Assembly (NCBI GenBank): GCA_028284185.1
Contig: JANQSG010000019.1
Coordinates: 1 to 64,000, forward strand
DNA: 64,000 nucleotides
Source: Kangiella sp.
GTDB taxonomy: Bacteria > Pseudomonadota > Gammaproteobacteria > Enterobacterales > Kangiellaceae
Direction of reading: 5' to 3'
Below the pieces are notes generated by a model. That model worked only from the letters and a program-made list of their open reading frames with translations. It did not search any database and was not told the DNA's origin. The translations under genes and the position numbers were made by a program. This document shows, piece by piece, positions 36,820-45,903 of the stretch (the first letter of the stretch is position 1; every line of letters begins with the position of its first letter).

Positions 36820-37503
36820 ATGAATAGAATAGCCTCTAGACTGGAAGTTCTGCAACAAGAAATCGCAAAAACCTGTGCTAAAGGTTCGATTTTTCAGGAT
36901 AATGTGCGCTTAATCGCTGTTAGCAAACGCCAATCAGCTGAAAAAATTCGCCAATTGGCACTACAAGGACAAGTTGAGTTTGGCGAAAATCAATTGCAGG
37001 AAGCCTTGTCCAAGATGTCACAACTAGTTGATTTACCAGTAAAGTGGCACTTTATTGGCACCATTCAGAGCCGTAAATGCAAAGCCATTGCGGAAAACTT
37101 TGATTGGGTACAATCGGTTGATCGCATCAAGCTGGTTGATAAGCTGGCAACGGCAAGAAAACCCCAGCAAAAACCATTGAATGTTTGCATTCAGGTAAAT
37201 CTATTTCATGAAGCACAAAAGGCGGGGGTTAAACCTGAAGCAGCAAAACTAGTGGCTGCTGCGGTTGAATCAGCCGATAATTTATCCTTAAGAGGCATTA
37301 TGGCATTACCACCGAAACAAATGGATAAAGTCGTACAAAGACGACAGTTTGAAGAAATTAATAACTTTTACCAACAACTAAAGCAAGATTTTTCAACTAT
37401 GGATACCTTATCAATGGGCATGTCCGGCGATTTTCAGCAAGCCATTTTCGCTGGCTCGAATATGATTCGGGTTGGTACCGGCCTGTTTGGTGAACGCTCG
37501 TGA
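36820..37503 (+). CDS. yggS: YggS/PLPBP family pyridoxal phosphate-binding protein
   Basis: The protein has 227 residues. YggS proteins bind PLP and keep free PLP in balance. Signatures are LIAVSKRQSAEKIRQL with the PLP lysine in VSK, VEFGENQLQEA, WHFIGTIQSRKC and the phosphate site SMGMSGDFQQAI with GTGLFGER. It overlaps proC by four bases (GTGA), the usual yggS-proC-yggT order. Confidence 0.96.
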   Translation: MNRIASRLEVLQQEIAKTCAKGSIFQDNVRLIAVSKRQSAEKIRQLALQGQVEFGENQLQEALSKMSQLVDLPVKWHFIGTIQSRKCKAIAENFDWVQSVDRIKLVDKLATARKPQQKPLNVCIQVNLFHEAQKAGVKPEAAKLVAAAVESADNLSLRGIMALPPKQMDKVVQRRQFEEINNFYQQLKQDFSTMDTLSMGMSGDFQQAIFAGSNMIRVGTGLFGERS

Positions 37504-38366
37504 AACATAAAGCCCAACCACAAATACAAACCCTTTTAAAAAACAAAACTATAGGTTTTATTGGTGCGGGCAATATGGCCCAAGCCATTATTCATGGCTT
37601 GATTCGAGGTGGAGTAGAACCACCACAGCTAGCCTGCTCCAATCCAAGCCCTGAAAAGCTGGAATCACTAAAACGACAATATCCTCAAATTGTAACCAGC
37701 CACGATAATCAGACCATTGCTGCAATGGCCGATATTTTAGTGTTGGCAGTCAAGCCACAAAAAATTGCCCTGGCACTCGAGCCGCTTGTTCCAATAGATT
37801 TATCTAACAAGTTAGTGGTTTCAGTGGCAGCAGGGGTAGAAACCCAAACCATTGAGCAGCTTTTAAAGCAAAAAGTCGCACAAGTCAGAGCCATGCCCAA
37901 TACTCCAGCCACTATTGGTTTAGCAGCTACAGGCTTGTTCGCCAATGACCTGACCACTAAAACTCAGCAGCAAATCACTGAGTCGATTTTTAACAGTATT
38001 GGCCTGGCGATTTGGATTGAAGATGAATCACAAATGGATCTGGTTACTGCCATATCCGGAAGTGGCCCTGCTCACTACTTTTTGTTTTTAGAAGCTGTCT
38101 GCCAAAGCGCTATCGAACAAGGTATGGCACCAGAAGTTGCCAAAAAACTGGCTGTACAAACTGCATTGGGAGCAGCCAGCATGGTGCGGCAAAACTTTGA
38201 ACAAGCAATTGCAGAGCTCAGAAAACAAGTCACTTCACCAGCAGGCACAACCGCCGCAGCCATAGAGTCCATGCAGCAAGATCAATTTGCAGCGATTATA
38301 GATAAAGCCATTAGAGCTTCGGTAAAGCGTGGTAAAGAGTTAGCGCAAGCCTCTAAAATCAAGTAA
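37500..38366 (+). CDS. proC: Pyrroline-5-carboxylate reductase
   Basis: ProC makes proline from pyrroline-5-carboxylate with NAD(P)H. The protein has 288 residues from a GTG start that overlaps the yggS stop. It has GFIGAGNMAQAIIHGL (the dinucleotide-binding Rossmann motif), LAVKPQ, VRAMPNTPATIG, and AISGSGPAHYFLFLEA with the C-terminal TSPAGTTAAAIE. An N-terminal extension of about 17 residues precedes the Rossmann motif and is longer than usual. Confidence 0.96.
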   Translation: MKHKAQPQIQTLLKNKTIGFIGAGNMAQAIIHGLIRGGVEPPQLACSNPSPEKLESLKRQYPQIVTSHDNQTIAAMADILVLAVKPQKIALALEPLVPIDLSNKLVVSVAAGVETQTIEQLLKQKVAQVRAMPNTPATIGLAATGLFANDLTTKTQQQITESIFNSIGLAIWIEDESQMDLVTAISGSGPAHYFLFLEAVCQSAIEQGMAPEVAKKLAVQTALGAASMVRQNFEQAIAELRKQVTSPAGTTAAAIESMQQDQFAAIIDKAIRASVKRGKELAQASKIK

Positions 38367-38400
38367 AAATTTAACCTTTTGAGGATCTATTAAGAAAACA

Positions 38401-38982
38401 ATGAAGCTAATTATTCAAGTACTGGAACACTCAGCCAACTTAATTTGTATGTTATTTTTGATGCGAATTTTATTACAGTTGGCACAAGCAGATTTCAACA
38501 ATCCTATTTCGCAATTTGTACATAAATTTACTTACCCAATTATCAATCCGTTAAGAAGAATCATTCCTGACCTGGGAAAATTTAATTTGGCAGCTTTAAT
38601 TGTAACGATTTCTATAATTATTCTTAAATTTATAATTTTTAAGTACTTTTTTGCCCTCCCTTTTAATGGCAATCAATTTATTATCAGTATTCTTTTAGGC
38701 TACATATACCAAAGTCAAATAGTATTCGCAGGCCTATTTTCCATTCTAGTAACCCTTTTTACGATCTTATTTTTCGGCCTAATGATTACGAGTTTTATGT
38801 CTGGTGGACAATATAATCACGCTTTAGGTTTTCTACATCAGGTGACCAGGCCATTATTAAGACCACTGCAGAAAATCATTCCACCAATTGGAGGTGCGAT
38901 AGATATCACGCCAGTCATAGTGCTTTTTGTGCTATTTTATCTACAAGGATTATTGGTCAAACTTGGATTGCAGTTTTTATAA
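38401..38982 (+). CDS. yggT: YggT family integral membrane protein
   Basis: The protein has 193 residues. It has two copies of the YggT repeat, each with a hydrophobic helix followed by NPISQFVHKFTYPIINPLRRIIP in the first half and HQVTRPLLRPLQKIIPPIGG in the second. About four membrane helices. YggT proteins are found with proC in many bacteria; a role in osmotic response or division has been suggested but is not settled. Confidence 0.93.
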   Translation: MKLIIQVLEHSANLICMLFLMRILLQLAQADFNNPISQFVHKFTYPIINPLRRIIPDLGKFNLAALIVTISIIILKFIIFKYFFALPFNGNQFIISILLGYIYQSQIVFAGLFSILVTLFTILFFGLMITSFMSGGQYNHALGFLHQVTRPLLRPLQKIIPPIGGAIDITPVIVLFVLFYLQGLLVKLGLQFL

Positions 38983-39032
38983 TCTCTAAAAAGCTGTTAC
39001 ATCGCACTCTCGATATCAACAAGGAGTTATGT

Positions 39033-39470
39033 ATGAAACTATTTAAACTATTGATAAGCTGCTTATTGCTGGTATCTGCTTTTACTGCCAGCACAGAAGA
39101 AAAGCGTGTCGGTGACTACATTATTTATTACAACGCCTTTAACAGTTCATTCTTACAGCCAAATATTGCCAAGAGTTACAATATTCCACGCTCAGGTTCC
39201 ACAGGGGTAATTAATGTAGCGGTACATAGATGGACGCCAACTAACACACCAGCTCCGATCAAAGCCAATGTGCAAGGTCGTGCCAAAAATAATTTGTCAC
39301 AAATTGAAGAACTCGCCTTTCGTGAAATTAAGGAAGATAGCGCCATTTATTATTTAGCGGATTTTCAATTCAGGCATCAGGAAGAAACCGAACTGAAGTT
39401 CAGTATTCGTATTCCTGGAGCAGAAAAACCGATTGAACTAGAGCTGGATAAAAAGTTTTATAAAGACTAG
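39033..39470 (+). CDS. DUF4426 family periplasmic protein
   Basis: The protein has 145 residues with a signal peptide (MKLFKLLISCLLLVSAFTA-ST). The mature part has GDYIIYYNAFNSSFL, SYNIPRSGSTGVINVAV and beta-rich segments. It matches the DUF4426 family, common after yggT in marine gammaproteobacteria. SD AAGGAG lies at 39021-39026. Function unknown. Confidence 0.85.
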   Translation: MKLFKLLISCLLLVSAFTASTEEKRVGDYIIYYNAFNSSFLQPNIAKSYNIPRSGSTGVINVAVHRWTPTNTPAPIKANVQGRAKNNLSQIEELAFREIKEDSAIYYLADFQFRHQEETELKFSIRIPGAEKPIELELDKKFYKD

Positions 39471-39697
39471 CGTTTATATTGCTTCCGTGAAACCTCTTTA
39501 CTCTTTTTAGTAGCGGCCGCTTTTTGCTTTTATTTTTAGCCTTGCTTAAGGCAAGGTCTGTTGCGACTCAATTTTTTGCCAATTGTTACAAATATATTAA
39601 TTGATTTTAATAATTATTTAATAGAAAAATACAAAGGTAACATTTCAATTCTTTGTTGCTCCTATCAGTAGTTTAACTTCAAACAACAGGGGTCTAT
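39471..39697 (+). promoter_or_regulatory. Upstream region of the spondin genes with a candidate promoter
   Basis: TTGTTA (39583-39588) lies 17 bp before TTTAAT (39606-39611), a possible promoter for the two spondin genes. CCTTGC-ttaag-GCAAGG (39540-39556) is a short hairpin without a T tract, and AGCGGCCGCT (39512-39521) followed by TTTTT is a loopless palindrome. The rest is AT-rich with nothing recognised. Confidence 0.4.
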
Positions 39698-40411
39698 ATG
39701 AAACTTAAAATTCTTGCCATTAGTTCTTTAGTGGCTTTGCCTTTATTCGCTCAAACAGCTAACGCAGCACGAGTTACTGTCACCATCCAAAATACTACGC
39801 ATGGTATTCACTTTACCCCATTTTTAGTAGCAGCTCATGATGCTAATACTAGTCTGTTTACCACTGGACAGCCTGCTTCAGCAAATCTGCAAGCGATGGC
39901 CGAAGGCGGTAATATTTCAGGGTTATCAGCCGATGTGCAGGCAGCATCCGGGTTAGTGGTAGAAAATCCTGCAGCGGGCTTATTGGCACCAGGAGCCTCA
40001 ACGACAACTAGCGTTATCAATACCGACGGTACTAATAATAATTATCTTTCTATTGTTTCCATGTTATTACCAACCAACGATGCTTTTGCTGGTCTTAATT
40101 CCTGGAAAATACCAGATACTGCAGGCACCTATACCATTAATATCAATGCTTATGATGCAGGTACCGAAGCTAATGATGAATTAATTACTGGTGGTGGAGC
40201 TCCAGGCGCTGCCGGGATTCCGGTTGCTCCAGGTGGTAATGGCGGTACTGGTGGAACTGGTGTAGCAACAGTTGATGCTAATACTAACGTACATATTCAC
40301 CGTGGTTCTTTAGGAGACGATAATCCCACTGGTGGTAAAAGTGACTTAGATAACACTGTCCACCGCTGGTTAAATCCAGTGGTAAGAGCCACTATTACGG
40401 TTGAAATTTAA
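39698..40411 (+). CDS. Spondin-domain secreted protein
   Basis: The protein has 237 residues. A signal peptide (to about residue 23, QTANA-A) is followed by a bacterial spondin_N-type domain: VTVTIQNTTHGIHFTPFLVAAHD, LAPGASTTT, LSIVSMLLPTNDAFAGLN, INAYDAGTEANDE. A Gly-rich loop (GAPGAAGIPVAPGGNGGTG) and VHIHRG follow. Spondin domains occur in secreted surface proteins and may bind metal or glycans; the bacterial role is unknown. A paralogue lies 10 bp downstream. Confidence 0.88.
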   Translation: MKLKILAISSLVALPLFAQTANAARVTVTIQNTTHGIHFTPFLVAAHDANTSLFTTGQPASANLQAMAEGGNISGLSADVQAASGLVVENPAAGLLAPGASTTTSVINTDGTNNNYLSIVSMLLPTNDAFAGLNSWKIPDTAGTYTININAYDAGTEANDELITGGGAPGAAGIPVAPGGNGGTGGTGVATVDANTNVHIHRGSLGDDNPTGGKSDLDNTVHRWLNPVVRATITVEI

Positions 40412-40421
40412 GGGGGTTTTT

Positions 40422-41165
40422 ATGTCAGTATTTAATAAAAAATCCAGGTTTAAGCAGCTAGGCCTAATCGGGCTTGCCGCTTTAATGTTATCAGCTTGTA
40501 GTAGTGATAATGATCTTAATACAGAACCACCACCTCCGCCTCCACCACCGGCTATGGCTAAATTTACAGTGACGATTACTAATATCACTCACGATCAGCC
40601 TTTTTCGCCTATTGCTATTATTAGTCATAATGACAACTATCAGGCTTTTACTATTGGTCAAGCAGCCACTGCAGGGCTTGAAGTATTAGCAGAAGGTGGT
40701 GATAACAGCAGCTTTATGCAAGAAGCAAGTAGTAGCGTTGACTCGAATGCGCAAGCTTCCGGTAGTGGCATTGTGGCGCCTGGTGCGAATGAAACCATTG
40801 AAATCGAAATGCTCGCCAGCGAAGTAGCCCGCTTATCCGTCATCACCATGCTGGTCAACACCAACGATGCTATCACTGGTCGTGCCAACATCGATATCAG
40901 TCAGTTGGCTAATGGTGACTCCGTGTCCTTTAGAGGCGTGGTTTATGACGCAGGCACTGAGCGCAACACTGAAGCAGCAGGCACTATTCCCGGGCCAGCC
41001 GATGGCGGCGAAGGTTTTAATGCTGCACGAGATGATATTGCCGATCAAATCACCATGCACCCAGGGGTGGTTTCTATGGACGATGGCTTAACAACTTCAG
41101 TGTTAACTCAAGCTCATCGCTTCGATAACAGCGCTATTGCGATTGCAATCACCCGCACTGAATAA
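40422..41165 (+). CDS. Spondin-domain lipoprotein
   Basis: The protein has 247 residues from ATG 40422, which has AAGGGGG just upstream. The signal ends in LMLSAC with Cys27, so it should be lipidated. A spacer with nine consecutive prolines leads to a spondin_N-type domain: FTVTITNITHDQPFSPIAIISHN, IVAPGANETIEIE, LSVITMLVNTNDAITG, VYDAGTERN and HPGVVSMDDG. It parallels the upstream secreted paralogue domain by domain but is membrane-anchored. The pair is probably co-transcribed and ends at the terminator at 41217. Confidence 0.88.
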   Translation: MSVFNKKSRFKQLGLIGLAALMLSACSSDNDLNTEPPPPPPPPAMAKFTVTITNITHDQPFSPIAIISHNDNYQAFTIGQAATAGLEVLAEGGDNSSFMQEASSSVDSNAQASGSGIVAPGANETIEIEMLASEVARLSVITMLVNTNDAITGRANIDISQLANGDSVSFRGVVYDAGTERNTEAAGTIPGPADGGEGFNAARDDIADQITMHPGVVSMDDGLTTSVLTQAHRFDNSAIAIAITRTE

Positions 41166-41216
41166 TTATTGAAAGCCCTATTTATTTCACACTTCAATTA
41201 ATTATTACTCCTCTCT

Positions 41217-41239
41217 AGCGGCTACGGCCGCTTTTTTTA
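41217..41239 (+). terminator. Rho-independent terminator after the spondin genes
   Basis: AGCGGC (41217-41222) and GCCGCT (41227-41232) form a perfect stem closed by a TACG tetraloop, followed by at least six T residues. C(UNCG)G-type loops are unusually stable. Confidence 0.85.
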
Positions 41240-41293
41240 TGCGTGCCTTTCACGCTTCCGTTATACTAATAAAAAATCTTAACCTTTCGTATC

Positions 41294-41914
41294 ATGCAAA
41301 AAATTGTATTGGCCTCCGGTAACACTAAAAAAGTTAAAGAGCTTACCGAGCTGTTCGCTTCTTTTAATTACCAGATTATTCCGCAAACAAAACTGGGGGT
41401 TAAAGATGTACCTGAAACTGGCACCACTTTTGTGGAAAATGCCATTATCAAAGCGCGTCATGCGGCAAAAACCACAGGCCTGCCAGCCATCGCCGATGAT
41501 TCCGGTATTGAGATCGACTTTTTAAAAGGCCAACCAGGAATTTATTCGGCACGCTTTGCCCAGATGAATGGTGTAGTAAATGCTGTCAATAATGACTGGG
41601 ATCAAGCCAATAATAATCTGCTAGTTAAAAAGCTTAAAGGAGTTCCGCAAAACAAAAGAAGTGGCCGTTATCAATGTATTCTAGTCTTTATGCGTCATGC
41701 CGAAGATCCAACCCCGCTTATTTGTCATGGTGCCTGGGAAGGCCGAATTTTAGAACAAGAAACAGGAACTAATGGCTTTGGCTATGATCCATTATTTTGG
41801 TGTCCGGAACATCAATGCGCCTCTGCCGAATTAAGGCCGGAACAAAAAGCTAAAATCAGCCATCGAGGCAAAGCCCTAAAACAATTAATGGCAAAACTGC
41901 CTGATTATTTATAG
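41294..41914 (+). CDS. rdgB: XTP/dITP diphosphatase (RdgB)
   Basis: RdgB removes non-canonical purine nucleotides by hydrolysing them to monophosphates. The protein has 206 residues. It begins KIVLASGNTKKVKELTEL and has ENAIIKARHAAKTTGLPAIADDSGIEID, GRYQC, NGFGYDPLFW and SHRGKALKQL. It is followed by hemW 6 bp later, the standard rdgB-hemW pairing. Confidence 0.96.
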   Translation: MQKIVLASGNTKKVKELTELFASFNYQIIPQTKLGVKDVPETGTTFVENAIIKARHAAKTTGLPAIADDSGIEIDFLKGQPGIYSARFAQMNGVVNAVNNDWDQANNNLLVKKLKGVPQNKRSGRYQCILVFMRHAEDPTPLICHGAWEGRILEQETGTNGFGYDPLFWCPEHQCASAELRPEQKAKISHRGKALKQLMAKLPDYL

Positions 41915-41920
41915 TTTCTG

Positions 41921-43120
41921 ATGCTTACAAATCCGCCTTTATCGCTTTATATCCATCTTCCCTGGTGCATCAAGAAATGTCCTTATTGTGATTTCAATTC
42001 GCATAGCATTAAAGATAGTAAAAATGTAGGCGATATTCCAGAGCAACAATATGTGGATCGATTATTAGATGATTTGGCTCAAGAATTGCCAAAGGTTTGG
42101 GGACGGCGTTTACACAGTATTTTTATTGGTGGCGGCACCCCCAGTTTATTTTCAGCCGAAGCCATTGATCGACTATTAAGCGGGGTTCGAGCTTTACTCC
42201 CTTTTGAAGGTGATATTGAAATCACTATGGAAGCCAACCCTGGAACTTTTGAAGCTAAAAAATTCTTAGGATTTAGACAAGCTGGTATTAATCGTCTGTC
42301 CATTGGTGTACAAAGTTTTAACGCCGAACATTTAACAACTTTGGGTCGAATACATAATCCAGAGCAAGCTATAGCAGCGGCTGAATTTGCCCATCAAGCC
42401 GGTTTTAAGTCTTTTAATTTAGACCTGATGCATGGTTTGCCCAAGCAAACTTTAGAGCAAGCTTTAGAAGATCTAAAAACAGCCATCCAATTAAAACCAC
42501 GACATATTTCCTGGTATCAATTAACTTTAGAACCCAATACGCTTTTTTATCAAAAACCACCCAAACTGCCTGAACATGAAACCCTGTGGGATATTCAAGA
42601 AGCCGGACAAAAATTATTGGCCAAAAATGGTTTTAAGCAATACGAAACCTCCGCTTATGCTCGTGAGATAAATTCTCAATCACGCCATAACTTGAATTAC
42701 TGGCAGTTTGGCGATTATTTAGGAATCGGGGCTGGAGCTCATGGCAAAATTACCCGCCTGGATTTAGGTGAAATTCATCGCACTACTAAAAAACGCCATC
42801 CCAAGGATTATTTACGTCAAAATTGGGATCAGATTTCACAAACCAGTTCAATTACAAAGCATGAACTACCGTTTGAATTTATGCTTAACGCTTTGCGCTT
42901 AATCGAAGGCGTACCAACAACGATTTACTCACAGCGTACAGGACTTTTGCTTGAAGATATTCAACCAATTATTGAAAAAGCCATTACTGATGGATTATTG
43001 GAAAAAACCAACCATTGGCTCAAACCCTCAAGTAAAGGCGCATTATTTTTGAATGAACTCTTGGAAAGATTTATTATGGATAAAACTACTTTATCTGAAA
43101 TTCCAATAAAGGCATTGTAA
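41921..43120 (+). CDS. hemW: HemW, radical SAM heme-handling protein
   Basis: The protein has 399 residues. The radical SAM cluster motif is HLPWCIKKCPYCDFNSH (CxxxCxxC, residues about 16-23), followed by IFIGGGTPSLF and NRLSIGVQSF. HemW proteins were long labelled as oxygen-independent coproporphyrinogen oxidase (HemN-like); HemW lacks that activity and acts as a heme chaperone. The HNLNYWQFGDYLGIGAGAHG segment is the HemW signature. Confidence 0.95.
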   Translation: MLTNPPLSLYIHLPWCIKKCPYCDFNSHSIKDSKNVGDIPEQQYVDRLLDDLAQELPKVWGRRLHSIFIGGGTPSLFSAEAIDRLLSGVRALLPFEGDIEITMEANPGTFEAKKFLGFRQAGINRLSIGVQSFNAEHLTTLGRIHNPEQAIAAAEFAHQAGFKSFNLDLMHGLPKQTLEQALEDLKTAIQLKPRHISWYQLTLEPNTLFYQKPPKLPEHETLWDIQEAGQKLLAKNGFKQYETSAYAREINSQSRHNLNYWQFGDYLGIGAGAHGKITRLDLGEIHRTTKKRHPKDYLRQNWDQISQTSSITKHELPFEFMLNALRLIEGVPTTIYSQRTGLLLEDIQPIIEKAITDGLLEKTNHWLKPSSKGALFLNELLERFIMDKTTLSEIPIKAL

Positions 43121-43138
43121 CAACTTAAGGAACCTATT

Positions 43139-43579
43139 ATGGCAACGATTTATCACAAAGTTGGGATCAAAGCTTCAGCAGAAGACATTTATCAAGCTTT
43201 AACCTCTGATAAAGGGCTGAGCAACTGGTGGACACATGAAACTTCCGGAGCTGGTGCAGTTCGTTCAATCATTGATTTTAAATTTAACGATACAATAGTT
43301 CAGTTCAGAGTTAAGGAGCTTATTCAAAACAAAAAAGTCGTATGGAAACATTTTGGCGAAACACCACCGGAATGGATGAATACTGAAATTTCTTTTGGCT
43401 TTGAAGTGACTGACGAACAAATTTTAGTGCATATGAAACACGCCAACTGGCAAGAGCAAACATCCTTTTTTGCCCATTGCAATTTAAAGTGGGCCGTTTT
43501 TATGTTGAGCTTAAAGGACTACCTGGAAACTGGCAAAGGCCGTCCTTTTCCAAATGATGTGCAGATTGATCACTGTTAA
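43139..43579 (+). CDS. SRPBCC/AHSA1-domain protein
   Basis: The protein has 146 residues with the SRPBCC fold as in Aha1-type (AHSA1) proteins: VGIKASAEDIYQALTSDKGLSNWW at the start, GAVRSIIDFKF, VVWKHFG and the C-terminal helix LKWAVFMLSLKDYLETGKGRPFPND. These domains bind hydrophobic ligands; the ligand is unknown. It lies 5 bp before the SigZ-like gene, so it is probably in the same operon. Confidence 0.85.
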   Translation: MATIYHKVGIKASAEDIYQALTSDKGLSNWWTHETSGAGAVRSIIDFKFNDTIVQFRVKELIQNKKVVWKHFGETPPEWMNTEISFGFEVTDEQILVHMKHANWQEQTSFFAHCNLKWAVFMLSLKDYLETGKGRPFPNDVQIDHC

Positions 43580-43584
43580 CCACT

Positions 43585-44127
43585 ATGTCATTTGAAAGGA
43601 TTTGGTCTGAATATAGATTAGCACTACGAAAGTTCTTACTCGCTAGGGTATCTAATAAAGCTGATGTTGAAGATTTATTACAAGATATATTACTTAAAAG
43701 CCATAACAAGATTGGCCAACTAGAGGCCAACGATAAGTTTAAGCCATGGTTATTTCAAATAGCCCAAAATACAGTTATAGACTTTTATCGACAAAAAGCT
43801 AAAGAGCGCAATCTGGATCCTGCTGCTCTTTGGCAACAAGTTGATGAAAAAAATATTTATGATGAATTAAACCCATGCCTAATTCCTTTTATTCACGCTT
43901 TATCATTGCATGATACTGAATTACTAATGACCATTGATATACACAATCAACCACAGAAACAATACGCAGAACAAATCGGTATCAGCTATTCCACCTTAAA
44001 ATCGCGAGTGCAAAAAGCTCGCCAAAATCTAAAAAAACAATTTGATCGTTGTTGCCAATTCGAACTGGACAAGAAAGGAAATCTCATAAGTTACTCGGAA
44101 AAATCAAATAGTTGTTCTAGTTGCTAA
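43585..44127 (+). CDS. sigZ: ECF sigma factor, SigZ-like
   Basis: The protein has 180 residues. The ECF sigma regions are visible: sigma2 with VEDLLQDILLKSHNKI and FKPWLFQIAQNTVIDFYRQK (about 29-77), sigma4 with PQKQYAEQIGISYSTLKSRVQKARQNL (about 133-155). The tail after sigma4 has Cys-Cys, then a short segment and the C-terminus NSCSSC, so Cys residues cluster there as in SigZ-type proteins. No anti-sigma gene is adjacent; the tail may sense redox or metal directly, which is inference. Confidence 0.82.
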   Translation: MSFERIWSEYRLALRKFLLARVSNKADVEDLLQDILLKSHNKIGQLEANDKFKPWLFQIAQNTVIDFYRQKAKERNLDPAALWQQVDEKNIYDELNPCLIPFIHALSLHDTELLMTIDIHNQPQKQYAEQIGISYSTLKSRVQKARQNLKKQFDRCCQFELDKKGNLISYSEKSNSCSSC

Positions 44128-44191
44128 TATTTTCGTCTTTTTAAAATTTCAATCGTCTTATAGGTAAATTAAGTAACTTGTGAGACCTTTT

Positions 44192-44914
44192 ATGATTAAA
44201 ATTGTTAGCTTTAAAATTTGTCCTTTTGTACAAAGAGTTACCACTTTATTAGAAGCCAAAAAAATATCTTATAGAGTTGAATATATTAGCCTCAAAGATA
44301 AACCTCAGTGGTTCCTTGAGGTATCTCCCAATGGTCAAGTACCGCTACTCATCACAGAATCAGGAGAAGTTTTATTCGAGTCCGATGCCATTGTTGAATA
44401 TATTGATGAAATATATCCACCTCTTATACCTAATCAATCTCCGGAAGAAAAAGCCAAAGATAGAGCATGGAGCTACTTAGCCACTAAGAATTACTTAAAT
44501 CAGTGCAATGCACAGCGAAGCTCTGATCTTAGGTCCCTACAAGAAAAATCAGCTAAATTGCATAAAGCCTTCACAACCATCGAAGCGGCTCTTGGCAAAA
44601 GCCCTTATTTTAAAGGAAATACTTTATCGAATGTAGATTTAGCATGGCTAGTGCTCTTGGGAAGAGCTGAAATTATCAAGCGCTATACAGGTTATGATTT
44701 TATCCATCAATACCCCAAGCTAAAGAAATGGCAAAAAGCGCTTAAGCAAACGACACTCTTTGAAAAATCTGCAGGCGAAGACTTTGAAGCTGCCTTTATA
44801 AAATTTTATTTATCCGAAGATACTTATTTAGGAAAGTGTTTAAAGAAAATTTATGATGATAACTGTTGCCCCAACAATATTTGTTGTAGTTCCAGGCCTT
44901 CGAGCTTTGAGTAG
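44192..44914 (+). CDS. Glutathione S-transferase, omega-like
   Basis: The protein has 240 residues from ATG 44192; a GTG at 44180 would add four. The thioredoxin-like domain has the CPF active-site motif (KICPFVQRV, Cys8 region), as in omega-class or dehydroascorbate-reductase GSTs with a catalytic Cys, and NGQVPLLI, ESDAIVEYIDEI. The C-terminal domain is helical. The last 20 residues contain four Cys (NCCPNNICC), which is odd for a GST. It follows the SigZ-like gene by 64 bp and may be under its control. Confidence 0.83.
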   Translation: MIKIVSFKICPFVQRVTTLLEAKKISYRVEYISLKDKPQWFLEVSPNGQVPLLITESGEVLFESDAIVEYIDEIYPPLIPNQSPEEKAKDRAWSYLATKNYLNQCNAQRSSDLRSLQEKSAKLHKAFTTIEAALGKSPYFKGNTLSNVDLAWLVLLGRAEIIKRYTGYDFIHQYPKLKKWQKALKQTTLFEKSAGEDFEAAFIKFYLSEDTYLGKCLKKIYDDNCCPNNICCSSRPSSFE

Positions 44915-44969
44915 CACAGTTGGCATAAGGTCAATGAGCAGACGCAAAAGCTCGTATAACGCAGAAATA

Positions 44970-45701
44970 TTACAAATCTATCGCTCTAAATTGTAGATCC
45001 CAAACCCCATGCCCTAACCTATGTCCTCTCTGTTCAAATTTAGTTAATGGTCTTGAATCAGGACGTGGCACATAATCGCCAGTTTCAGAAATATTCTCAA
45101 ATTCCGTCATTGGGCTTAACACTTCCAGCATATGCTCAGCATAATTTTCCCAGTCAGTAGCTAGGTGCAAAATACCCCCTGGCTTTAGTTTTTTATGCAG
45201 CTTTTGACAAAACTCAGTTTGCACAATGCGTCTTTTATGGTGTTTCTTCTTATGCCAGGGATCGGGGAAAAAAATCTGAATACAGTCCAGACTTTGATCG
45301 GCAATGGCGTAGTCAATAATTTCTACCGCATCATGATGGATTACCCGAATATTGTTAATGGCATATTCTTCTGCTAATAACAAACAAGCACCAACACCCG
45401 GCTTATGTACCTCGATCCCTATAAAGTTTTTATCCTGCTCGGCATGAGCCTGCTCTGCTAATGATTTACCCATACCAAAGCCAATCTCCAAAGTCACTGG
45501 CAAATCATTATTAAAAACCATCTTAAAATCATAGGCTTGTCGCTGAAACTCTAAACCTAATTTGGGAAAAAGCTCATCCATTGCCCTTTGCTGACCTTTG
45601 GTTAGGCGTCCTTCGCGCAACACAAAGCTCTTAATTTTCCGGATCCGCTTACCTTCAGCATTAATTTCAACGTCCGCTTCTACGCCTTTATTTTCACTCA
45701 C
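44970..45701 (-). CDS. trmB: tRNA (guanine-46-N7)-methyltransferase
   Basis: TrmB methylates G46 in the tRNA variable loop using SAM. The protein has 243 residues. The SAM site is [15 protein letters not shown], followed by [15 protein letters not shown], the catalytic region [21 protein letters not shown], and [12 protein letters not shown]. The N-terminal 40 residues are polar ([22 protein letters not shown]). A single gene. Confidence 0.96.
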   Translation of the reverse strand: MSENKGVEADVEINAEGKRIRKIKSFVLREGRLTKGQQRAMDELFPKLGLEFQRQAYDFKMVFNNDLPVTLEIGFGMGKSLAEQAHAEQDKNFIGIEVHKPGVGACLLLAEEYAINNIRVIHHDAVEIIDYAIADQSLDCIQIFFPDPWHKKKHHKRRIVQTEFCQKLHKKLKPGGILHLATDWENYAEHMLEVLSPMTEFENISETGDYVPRPDSRPLTKFEQRGHRLGHGVWDLQFRAIDL

Positions 45702-45903
45702 AATCTATCAATTCTTGGCAACATTTCGTGAACCGATTTTAGCATAGAGACAAATGAATATTCAGATCTGGCTAAAGATTTAAGCCCTTGAATTTACATA
45801 AAAGTCGTTGCTTCCCTTATGCAAAATCAGTAGAGTTTAAAGTTCGACTGTGTAAAAAACCAAGAATAACGAATGATTCGCATTTACGGGGGTATTGTAA
45901 GGA
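45702..45903. other. Gap between trmB and the SLC13-type transporter
   Basis: A 202-bp divergent intergenic region. A GGGGG (45888-45892) eleven bases before the transporter ATG may serve as its ribosome-binding site; AAGGA immediately before the ATG is too close. I see no clear promoter or RNA element. Confidence 0.35.

Noticed and set aside
39512-39521. Palindrome AGCGGCCGCT followed by T residues
   Set aside because: It has no loop, so it cannot form a normal terminator hairpin; probably a chance or decayed terminator.
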